From the NCBI GenBank assembly GCA_046756565.1, contig JBHHWO010000041.1, forward strand, positions 1-30,469: a stretch of 30,469 bases of DNA, in the 5' to 3' direction. The translations under genes were made by a program, and so were the position numbers. The DNA is from CALZIK01 sp046756565. GTDB lineage: Bacteria; Acidobacteriota; Thermoanaerobaculia; Multivoradales; JAHEKO01. Under the pieces are notes generated by a model. The model made no database searches. It had not been told where the DNA came from and saw nothing but the letters and a program-made list of their open reading frames with translations. Positions 16,251 through 22,222 of the stretch are shown piece by piece. Numbering within the stretch: position 1 is the stretch's first letter; every line of letters starts with the position of its first letter.

Positions 16251-16958
16251 CTATTCGACGGTGAACTCGGTCTCAGAGATGGTCTGGTTGGCGCTCTCTT
16301 CGATCGCCAGCACCTCCCATTTGCAGTCGGCCGCACCGTCCTGGCCCAGAATCTCGGGTGAGACCGTCAAGCTGGTTACGTCAGGCCCGACCTGGGCGAC
16401 GAAGTCGACGAAGGCCGGCTCCTCGCAACCGACCACGATCTCGTAGCCCACGATCTCGCTTCCGGGCGGATCGGCAACTTCCTGCCAGCTGAAGACGGCG
16501 TTGTCGGGATCAATGCCCTCGCCGTCGACCGGGGAGAGCAGCACCGGCCCCTCGGGTAGGGCGTGGGTCAGTCTGGCCTTGCCTTTCAGCTTCCTGCCCT
16601 CGGTCGTCGTGCCCTTGAACTTGTAGATGCCTTCAGGGAAAAGCTCCAGCAGCTCTTCCAGAGACTGGACCTCGAACGAAGGCTCCGCGCTCTCGAAGAA
16701 GAACTCGGTGATTCCCTGAAAGCCGACGCTGTTTTCCGCCGCGACGCTGAACTCGACTCCGTTCGGGCCCCTCATCTGCATGGTGTCCCAGCCCTCGCCG
16801 TCGAGAATGACGTGGATGCCGGCGTCTCCGTCGGTCGAGTTGATCTCGATCCGGAGCTCGGCCTCGTCGAGCTTCTTGGCCGAGGCGGGTGCCGCGATCA
16901 GGCCGCTGACCAGAGCCAGAGCCGCGAGACCGCGAATCAGTGTGTTTCGTTTTCGCAT
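16251..16958 (-). CDS. Secreted protein with FnIII-like C-terminal half, paralog 2
   Basis: A 235-aa exported protein of unknown function, paralogous to the gene just downstream on the same strand. The signal peptide is about residues 1-27 (ending APASA-KK). The matching blocks are KKLDEAELRIEINSTDGDAG, GITEFFFESAEPSFEV, SPVDGEGIDPDNAVFSW, VADPPGSEIVGYE and NQTISETEFTVE, with the same two cysteines (VGCEEPA, ADCKWEV). The paralogs differ most around residues 55-75 (IFDPDGNKIV against MRGPNGVEFS), the segment most likely to confer specificity. The start at 16958 was chosen because GGAGG lies 8 nt upstream; a longer form starting 18 codons earlier is unlikely. The two genes probably arose by tandem duplication. 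Confidence 0.88.
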   Translation of the reverse strand: MRKRNTLIRGLAALALVSGLIAAPASAKKLDEAELRIEINSTDGDAGIHVILDGEGWDTMQMRGPNGVEFSVAAENSVGFQGITEFFFESAEPSFEVQSLEELLELFPEGIYKFKGTTTEGRKLKGKARLTHALPEGPVLLSPVDGEGIDPDNAVFSWQEVADPPGSEIVGYEIVVGCEEPAFVDFVAQVGPDVTSLTVSPEILGQDGAADCKWEVLAIEESANQTISETEFTVE

Positions 16959-17049
16959 CACAAATCCTCCGTGGGTATCGGGAGTTGACTCCCTCGGCCG
17001 TCTCCGGATCATTCAGACGCGATTCGGGCGGTAATCCTTCGCGGGCGCG

Positions 17050-17081
17050 AAAAAAGGCCCCTCCCGGTCGGGAGGGGCCTT
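17050..17081 (-). terminator. Strong intrinsic terminator of the metzincin gene
   Basis: On the minus strand AAGGCCCCTCCC-gacc-GGGAGGGGCCTT forms a 12-bp stem followed by TTTTTTCG, about 35 bp after the stop at 17116. It separates the metzincin unit from the tandem secreted paralogs. Confidence 0.92.
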
Positions 17082-17115
17082 GAAAGAACCGCGTTCGAGC
17101 GAGCCTGAGCTCGTT

Positions 17116-17841
17116 TTACTTGCAGGTCATGCGGCCGGATGGGCCACGGCACTTACCCGAGCAGCACTGGTTGTTGGCTGTGCAGGCGTCGCCCTTCTGT
17201 CCGAGCGTGCAGCCGCCGCCACCGCAGCCGCCGTAGAGATCGCAGATGCCGTCTTCGTCATCTTGTGCAGTGGTCGCGGGGCCGTTGTCACAGGCTCCGA
17301 CCGATGGAAACATCGTTGCTCCTGAGACGCTGCTGTGACCGAGACCGAGGCCATGGCCGGCCTCGTGCACTTGAACGCCTTCGATGAAGAACTCGTTCGA
17401 GCAGCCATCTCCGACCGAAGTCCATGGATGGGCCGTGTTGGTGACGATGTCAGCGTCGTTGATGATCGCCCTTCTGCCCCGACGAGTGAAAAACCCGGTG
17501 AAGGTGGCCGCCAGGCAGTTGCCCGAACATTGGCCGGTGGGGTCTTCAAAGTTGAGCATCGGGATGTTGTCGCCGAGCGTGAAGTTGGCCATCGAGCCTG
17601 AGGTAGCGTTGATCACCGTGCCGGAGCCGGCGCCATTCCAGGCGTCGTTGGAGGTGATGGCGTTGATCACTTTGTTGGTCGGGTTGGTGACACCGGCGAG
17701 AGAGCCGTTGTCGACGATGTAGGTGGGCGTGTTCTGCCAGGTCCGACGCGGGTTTAGCAGCTGGTAGGCCGAGATGCTGCCTGCGATCAGGGCCAAGGCC
17801 GTCGCGGCCAGGACGATGCGAGAAGTCATTATCTTTTTCAT
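17116..17841 (-). CDS. Secreted matrixin-like metalloprotease with six-cysteine knottin-like tail
   Basis: A 241-aa exported zinc protease. The signal peptide is about residues 1-25. The active site is the complete metzincin signature HEAGHGLGLGH (H159, E160, H163, H169) and the Met-turn is probably M177 in ATMFPS. The catalytic part is compact, as in small bacterial matrixins. The C-terminus (211-240) has cysteines spaced C-x8-C-x5-CC-x3-C-x8-C (C211, C220, C226, C227, C231, C240), the C-C-CC-C-C framework of inhibitor cystine knots, after a glycine-rich linker (GGCGGGGC). Such a tail could stabilise, target or inhibit the protease; this is inference. The ATG has AGGAG nine nucleotides upstream. 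It is the second gene of a two-gene unit (22 bp after the preceding stop) and is followed by a strong terminator. Confidence 0.9.
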   Translation of the reverse strand: MKKIMTSRIVLAATALALIAGSISAYQLLNPRRTWQNTPTYIVDNGSLAGVTNPTNKVINAITSNDAWNGAGSGTVINATSGSMANFTLGDNIPMLNFEDPTGQCSGNCLAATFTGFFTRRGRRAIINDADIVTNTAHPWTSVGDGCSNEFFIEGVQVHEAGHGLGLGHSSVSGATMFPSVGACDNGPATTAQDDEDGICDLYGGCGGGGCTLGQKGDACTANNQCCSGKCRGPSGRMTCK

Positions 17842-17863
17842 GTTCGATTAGCTCCTCTTTCGC

Positions 17864-18427
17864 CTAGCGGCTGATCTGGCCGCGCCGTTCGCGTGCAATG
17901 CGGCGGACGCCGCGTTTGAAGTCGCTGAGCAGCATGCTGGGCCGCTCGCCCTTGAGCTGGCCGGCTCGATTCACGAACTCGGCGCCGTCCTCGGTGCGCG
18001 GCACCGCCATGCGTACGCCGTCCTGCCTTTTGACGACCTCGAAGTGCCCTTGCTGGTAGCCGAGCACCCGGCTGGTGCCGTCGCGGTTGTCCTCGAGGAA
18101 CAGGACGACTCTCTCACGGTCGTTGAACTTCGGAAAGCCGACCGCGTCGACAGCGAAATCACCGACCTCGCCGCCCGCGGTCCGGACGGTGACGAACCTG
18201 GGCGCCTGGCCGGCCAGGACGCTCTGCACCCGCACGACCGATTCGGTCACGATGACCCTGCCGGTCTCGTCCCAGAGACTTCTCTGGCTGATGATTCTGC
18301 CCTGCACGATGGCGTCGGCGCCGGTCACGAGCTCGACGTCCGACATCGCCAGAAAGGTCGATGCCGTCGCCGGAACCGCCGCGACAGCCAGCGCAAGGAG
18401 CGCAAGGGCAAGTGAGATTCTTCGCAT
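17864..18427 (-). CDS. Secreted protein of unknown function upstream of the metzincin
   Basis: A 187-aa exported protein. The signal peptide is about residues 1-22 (ending PATA-ST). The mature part opens TFLAMSDVELVTGADAIVQG and has alternating strands (VIVTESVVRVQSVLAG, FVTVRTAGGEVGD, ERVVLFLEDN) that suggest a small beta-rich fold. The C-terminus is arginine-rich (KRGVRRIARERRGQISR). No catalytic motif is visible. It starts at an ATG with GGAGG eight nucleotides upstream and lies 22 bp before the metzincin, so the two are almost certainly co-transcribed. It may be a partner or inhibitor of the protease, but nothing in the sequence shows this. A terminator-like hairpin sits between its probable promoter and its ribosome-binding site. 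Confidence 0.85.
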   Translation of the reverse strand: MRRISLALALLALAVAAVPATASTFLAMSDVELVTGADAIVQGRIISQRSLWDETGRVIVTESVVRVQSVLAGQAPRFVTVRTAGGEVGDFAVDAVGFPKFNDRERVVLFLEDNRDGTSRVLGYQQGHFEVVKRQDGVRMAVPRTEDGAEFVNRAGQLKGERPSMLLSDFKRGVRRIARERRGQISR

Positions 18428-18438
18428 ACGAGTCCTCC

Positions 18439-18464
18439 AAAAAAGGGCGGCTTGCTATGCCGCC
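18439..18464 (-). promoter_or_regulatory. Terminator-like hairpin in the leader of the metzincin unit
   Basis: On the minus strand GGCGGC-atagcaa-GCCGCC is followed by C and TTTTTT, then at once by the GGAGG ribosome-binding site of the gene starting at 18427. This is the form of an intrinsic terminator inside a 5' leader and could attenuate the operon. Confidence 0.55.
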
Positions 18465-18492
18465 GGGTTTGCCTGATGAAATGGTTGGCCGC

Positions 18493-18520
18493 CTTATATC
18501 ACACATTCCGTGCACGTCCA
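18493..18520 (-). promoter_or_regulatory. Sigma-70-like promoter for the metzincin unit
   Basis: On the minus strand TGGACG (-35, 18515-18520) is 16 nt from TATAAG (-10, 18493-18498), matching the consensus at 4 and 5 of 6 positions. It would give a leader of about 60 nt. Confidence 0.4.
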
Positions 18521-18646
18521 TCGACAGCCGGCGATGAATGCCGCGCAGGGGGACCGAAGGATTCCGGCCGGCCTGGTATCTAATAAGGAGAGCCGGAGTC
18601 TGGAGCCGTCGAACCGCCCTGAAAAAACAGACGATCGAAATAGAGA

Positions 18647-19288
18647 ATGAAATCAAGCGAACAAGAAAGAGCCATGGTCCGGCAGATGATCGCCGGCCAC
18701 GAGGCGGCATTCGAGAAGTTCTCCGACGAGTACATTCCCGCTGTTTACCGGTTCGCGACTCGCCGGCTCCAGGGAGACCGCGAGCTGGCCCGCGACATCG
18801 TCCAGTCCACGCTCTGCAAGGCCATCGAGAAGCTGCCCTCCTTTCGCGGAGAGGCGGCCTTGATGACCTGGCTGTGCGCGGTCTGCCGCAACGAGATTGC
18901 GGGCCACTTTCGCCGGGGCAAGAGACACGGTTCGGAGGTCGAGTTCCAGGAGCAAGAGGATTTCTTCGGTGCCGCGGCCGGTCTCGGCGACGGCGGTTTT
19001 GACGGTCCCGAGAGTGCGGTGCTCCGCCTGGAGGTCCGCGATCTGGTGCACGACGCCCTCGACGCTCTGCCGCCTCACTATGGCAAGGCCCTAGAGTGGA
19101 AGTACATCGACAACATCTCGGTCAACGAGATTGCCCAGCGATTGGATGTAGGTCCCAAAGCGGCGGAATCGCTCCTCACCCGGGCCAGGGTGGCCTTCCG
19201 AAAGGGATACGCCCATCTGGTCGAGAACATAGGCCCCGCGCTGGACGGCGTCCAGGCGGCGGGCCAGAGAATGGAAACGGCATCATGA
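18647..19288 (+). CDS. ECF RNA polymerase sigma factor
   Basis: A 213-aa sigma-70 family factor of the extracytoplasmic-function type. Region 2 spans about residues 17-90 (FSDEYIPAVYRFATRRL, LARDIVQSTLCKAIEKL, FRGEAALMTWLCAVCRNEI). A linker of about 40 residues is acidic and glycine-rich. Region 4 spans about 130-190 with DALPPHYGKALEWKYIDNIS and the helix-turn-helix NEIAQRLDVGPKAAESLLTRA. It directs RNA polymerase to a small regulon when released from its anti-sigma factor. The FecR-like gene overlaps its stop by 4 nt, a typical coupled sigma/anti-sigma pair. The ATG has only a weak GAGA upstream. It is divergent from the metzincin unit, which could be one of its targets. Confidence 0.93.
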   Translation: MKSSEQERAMVRQMIAGHEAAFEKFSDEYIPAVYRFATRRLQGDRELARDIVQSTLCKAIEKLPSFRGEAALMTWLCAVCRNEIAGHFRRGKRHGSEVEFQEQEDFFGAAAGLGDGGFDGPESAVLRLEVRDLVHDALDALPPHYGKALEWKYIDNISVNEIAQRLDVGPKAAESLLTRARVAFRKGYAHLVENIGPALDGVQAAGQRMETAS

Positions 19289-20310
19289 GCGAACTTCGAA
19301 CCAGATCAATCTCCCGATTCTCGAGCACCGGCGACGGCGAGATCCGGGATCTCCTCTCGAGCGCCGGCCCGAGAAACGCAGTTCACGCCGGCGAGCTGGC
19401 TGAGATCCGAGGCGCCGCCAAGGAGACGTGGCGAGCGATGGTCTCGATGGAGCAACAGCGGGCGCGATTCCGGCGGACCCGGAACGTGTTTGCTCTCGCT
19501 GCGAGTGTGGTTCTGGCTGTCGCCATCGGCTGGTGGATAAAGCCGGGTGGACCCCAGACCGTGCCCGAGATCGTAGCCAGCGTGACGTTGATTCGAGGCG
19601 CGGCCGCTTCCGATGGTCTGGCGCTGATTCGAGGAGGCCAGCTCGAGGCCGGTGCGTGGGTCGAGACGAGTGCCCAGGCCGGCAATGCCGGCCGTGTGGC
19701 GGTTCGTCTTCCCGACGGGCAGTCGGTTCGCATAGACAGCGACAGCCGAGTTCGATTCGACGCCCGGTCGGAGATGACTCTGGAGCGCGGAGCCGTCTAC
19801 GTGGACACTGCGGGGTCGTCGAGCGGAGCCGGAGTCCGGATTTCGACGCCTTACGGCATGGTCCGAGACATCGGCACTCAGTTCGAGGTGCGTGTCGGCG
19901 AGACCGGTGCTTCGAACCTCACGGTGCGTGTGCGTGAGGGCGAGGTCTCGCTCGAGAGGCAAGGGGAGACTCACTCGGCACATGCTGGTGAGGAGCTGAA
20001 TCTCCAGGGCGAAGACCTCGGCCGAACGACCGTCGAGCCCAGCGCCGGTGCCTGGGACTGGGTCCTCTCGGTGACTCCGGCGATGGACATCGAAGGTGCG
20101 TCCCTGACCTCCTACCTCGAGTGGGTCTCCCGCGAGACCGGTCGCGAGCTTCACTTCGCGGATCAGACACTCGCCGAGTCGTCGGCGACCATCCTCGTAC
20201 ACGGCTCGATCGAAGGGATGACGCCCGAAGAGTCGCTGAGCGTCGTGCTGCCCGGAAGCGGCCTGGGGTACCAGGTCGAGAATGGGTCGCTGTTGATCGC
20301 GAAGCCGTAG
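19285..20310 (+). CDS. FecR-like anti-sigma/sensor protein with C-terminal STN-like domain
   Basis: A 341-aa single-pass membrane protein. Residues 1-67 are cytoplasmic, 68-86 form the transmembrane helix (VFALAASVVLAVAIGWWI), and the periplasmic part has a FecR domain (about 130-225: AGRVAVRLPDGQSVRIDSDS, VRISTPYGMVRDIGTQFEV, VREGEVSLE). The last 75 residues (about 266-340) look like an STN/secretin N-terminal fold (YLEWVSRETGRELHFAD, ILVHGSIEGMTPEESLSVVL, NGSLLIAKP). In cell-surface signalling, such proteins hold an ECF sigma factor until a TonB-dependent receptor signals. The start ATG overlaps the sigma stop as ATGA. A TonB receptor with its own STN domain lies 1.6 kb away on the opposite strand and is a plausible partner. 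Confidence 0.9.
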   Translation: MSELRTRSISRFSSTGDGEIRDLLSSAGPRNAVHAGELAEIRGAAKETWRAMVSMEQQRARFRRTRNVFALAASVVLAVAIGWWIKPGGPQTVPEIVASVTLIRGAAASDGLALIRGGQLEAGAWVETSAQAGNAGRVAVRLPDGQSVRIDSDSRVRFDARSEMTLERGAVYVDTAGSSSGAGVRISTPYGMVRDIGTQFEVRVGETGASNLTVRVREGEVSLERQGETHSAHAGEELNLQGEDLGRTTVEPSAGAWDWVLSVTPAMDIEGASLTSYLEWVSRETGRELHFADQTLAESSATILVHGSIEGMTPEESLSVVLPGSGLGYQVENGSLLIAKP

Positions 20311-20326
20311 TTCAGGCTTGTTGTAT

Positions 20327-20390
20327 TGAGCGGGCCTGCGCCGGACGGCGCCCCTTGGTGCCGTACCGTCGGTTCGATTCGGCGGGCTCA
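20327..20390 (+). other. Multi-stem palindromic structure after the FecR-like gene
   Basis: TGAGC (20327-20331) can pair with GCTCA (20386-20390). Inside are GCGCC-ggac-GGCGC (20338-20351) and a hairpin around a GTTCGATT loop. It resembles a tRNA T-arm by chance but lacks a full cloverleaf. It may serve as a terminator for the sigma/FecR transcript, although there is no T-tract. Confidence 0.25.
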
Positions 20391-20404
20391 AAGACTCATA
20401 CGGC

Positions 20405-20469
20405 GTCCCTCGGCCGGTCGTCTCGCTCCGCACTCGGCGGAGTCGATCCGCCTGGGCCACATTCGTCAC
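20405..20469 (+). repeat. Dispersed repeat R1, direct copy
   Basis: Nearly identical to 30404-30469 over about 65 bp. It contains two overlapping, mutually exclusive hairpins: CTCCGC-actcg-GCGGAG and GGCGGA-gtcga-TCCGCC. Confidence 0.88.
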
Positions 20470-20790
20470 GTCCTCGGAGGGCAACAGCGAACTCGCCTTC
20501 GGCTCGACCCTTCGGGTGGCTGATTGCCCAGAGAGGCACCTCGGCCGTTTCTCATTCGGCCCGGCGGATGCCTCGTCTCCGACCTCGAATCGCTCCGCTC
20601 GGCGACGACCTCGAGACGCTGGTCGCCCGGCTGCACCTCCAGCGAGCGGGTCGCGGATCCAGTCTTGCTCTTGTGTGTTCCCGAGACAGCGGAAGGGTCG
20701 AACCTCGGGCCACCTCCCGCGCCGCAGGCCCCATTGACGCCCGAGGTGAGGCCCGACAGGGGAGACCCCACGCCGCCGAACCGCGAGATG

Positions 20791-20835
20791 TCACCTCGAG
20801 CACTTGATTCTGACCGGCAGCGAGGGAGGTGGCTC
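20791..20835 (+). repeat. Dispersed repeat R3, copy 2
   Basis: Matches 8702-8746 in the blocks TCACCTCGA, TCTGACCGGC and GGGAGGT, with several substitutions and a short insertion. Confidence 0.5.
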
Positions 20836-20905
20836 GAGGTTCGGTCTCGTTCTTCAGCGATTCCGCTTCAGTTTGAGATGCGGCCGGCCGCGGTAGGCCT
20901 GCGTC

Positions 20906-20966
20906 GGAGCCGAGGAGCGCGTTGGCCAGGGCGAGGCGGCAGGCAATCCGCGCAGGGGGTTCTCCG
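20906..20966 (+). repeat. Dispersed repeat R2, copy 2 (61 bp)
   Basis: Matches the reverse complement of 8819-8879 at 55 of 61 positions, gap-free. On the minus strand it is open as GEPPARIACRLALANALLGS. Confidence 0.75.
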
Positions 20967-21277
20967 CAAGCGCCCGCCAAGGCCCTTCGGAGGCAGCGAT
21001 CGGTTTGCGCGCAGCGGAGCACAGGCGAGGGCCCGTGCCGTTGCAGGTCTTCGAGCCCGAGCCGTCCCCTGGAGGATTCGCCTGCCGATCGCCGCCGACG
21101 CGCGGCGTGTCGTAGGAAGAACATTGCTCTTCCGATCGACCTCGACCCGCGGTCACCCTTCGGTCCGAAGGATTCGCGGCTCTCCGGCGTCTCACTCAAT
21201 GAAAGCGGGTCGACATGAAGCAGTCATCGACAGGACACGCTCCAACGGCCTGCCAAACGACTCGGAGCCAATTCTTC

Positions 21278-21356
21278 GGGGTCAGGCCTTGGACGGCACG
21301 GGGTCGTCCGGTACTTGCGAAGGCCGCCGTCTCTCGCGGTACGAAGGCCTGACCCC
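21278..21356. repeat. REP-like palindromic element with GGGGTCAGGCCTT arms
   Basis: Perfect 13-bp inverted arms (GGGGTCAGGCCTT / AAGGCCTGACCCC) bound a 79-bp GC-rich unit with further internal pairing. Arms of the type GGGGTCAGG.CTT resemble REP sequences mobilised by Y1 (RAYT) transposases; no such transposase gene is present in the window. Confidence 0.65.
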
Positions 21357-21392
21357 GGTCCTTTCGTCGTCCGGCACCCCGGTTGCGTCAAG

Positions 21393-21558
21393 CTAGTGTC
21401 CCGTGCGGTAAGTTCGTTGCCACACCGAGAGCGGCGAAGCGTGCGCTGGGCAAGGCGCGACGACTGAGAATATCGGGCATATTCGACAGAGGAGCAACGC
21501 CGCCCAGCGGAATGCAGCACCGCTCGAATGTAAAGGAACTTGCCGCACGGGACACTAG
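21393..21558. mobile_element. 166-bp MITE-like element with 23-bp terminal inverted repeats
   Basis: The ends CTAGTGTCCCGTGCGGTAAG..TTC (21393-21415) and its inverse (21536-21558) match at 22 of 23 positions. The outermost CTAG is itself palindromic, so the target duplication may be TA or CTAG. The interior has a large hairpin: CGCTGGGC (21444-21451) with GCCCAGCG (21502-21509), an inner GGCG/CGCC pair and GAATAT-cgggc-ATATTC at the tip. There is no coding capacity, so it would depend on a transposase elsewhere. It sits about 60 bp upstream of the small secreted-protein start. Confidence 0.82.
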
Positions 21559-21619
21559 TCCAAACCTACTGCGGAGTTCGGCGGGTCCGCGACGTCCAAC
21601 CATCTCAAGGAGGACATCC

Positions 21620-22222
21620 ATGGACGCATCAAGTAGTAAGAAACTCTTCACCCTGGCCCTGGCGGCGCTGTTTCTGGCTTCGGTAGTGCCGGTCAGCGCC
21701 AAAGCGAGTGCGGCCGGCTTCGACCTGAACCTCGAGGCCGCTCTCTCCGATCTGGAGGGGGGCCTGTCCGTTCCTTTTTCGCCTGCAGGGGCGGGCTTGC
21801 TCCCGTCCCGGCTCGATGTGCGTCGTGTTCCGGCTGTTTCCGAGACGAGGGTCCGGTGGCGATGTCCTGGCCCGTGGGCGGGAGCATGCCGCGCCCCTGC
21901 AGGTCGTCGCGAGTGCTCAGAACTCCCAGCGGAGCCCCAGGGAAGGGAAGAAGCCCTGCCAGGTCTCAGGGTTGGGAATCAGGGTTCCGTCGTCTTCGTC
22001 GATCTCATAGTCGAAGCCCGCCGCGTTCTTGCGGTTGTAGACGTTCTGGATATCGGCGAACAGCGTCAATCGGCCGGAGCGCAGGTTCCAACGCCGACTG
22101 ACTCTGAGATCCAGCCGATGGTAGTCGGAGAGCCGGCTGCCAAACGGTTCACCCAGAACCGGCACGAACATGGTCTCGGAGTCGTCCTCTCCCGGATCCT
22201 CTCCGGGCTCCGGGTCGACTGA
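21620..22222 (+). pseudogene. Remnant of a small secreted-protein gene running into a REP doublet
   Basis: The start is convincing: AAGGAGG lies seven nucleotides before an ATG, and residues 1-32 form a clean signal peptide (KKLFTLALAALFLASVVPVS, ending SAKASA-AG). The first mature residues are AGFDLNLEAALSDLEGG. From about 21782 the frame enters a REP-like inverted pair, then continues antisense through the 3' end of the TonB receptor gene, giving arginine-rich sequence without coding character until 22222. The original C-terminus therefore seems to be lost, replaced by repeat and antisense sequence. A short authentic peptide ending within the repeat cannot be ruled out, nor can expression of the 200-aa chimera. 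The MITE lies just upstream, so the locus has been disturbed from both sides. Confidence 0.55.
21782..21903. repeat. REP doublet (inverted pair)
   Basis: CCTGCAGGGGCGGGCTTGC..TCCCG (21782-21805) recurs inverted at 21879-21903 with small differences. Each unit is itself partly palindromic (GGGCTTGCTCCC type). It lies between the secreted-protein remnant and the stop of the TonB receptor and could act as a bidirectional transcription end. Confidence 0.7.

Larger units (their letters stand above)
20311..21619. other. Gene-free, repeat-rich intergenic region
   Basis: About 1.3 kb between the FecR-like gene and the small secreted-protein remnant. Open frames exist because of high GC but none has a domain or start signal. 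It contains repeats R1, R2 and R3, a structured palindrome, a REP-like 79-bp element and a MITE, so it looks like a site that gathers small mobile sequences. Confidence 0.65.

Noticed and set aside
20360..20392. T-arm-like sequence GGTTCGATTC suggesting a tRNA
   Set aside because: No anticodon arm, D-arm or full acceptor stem could be built around it; the spacing is too short.
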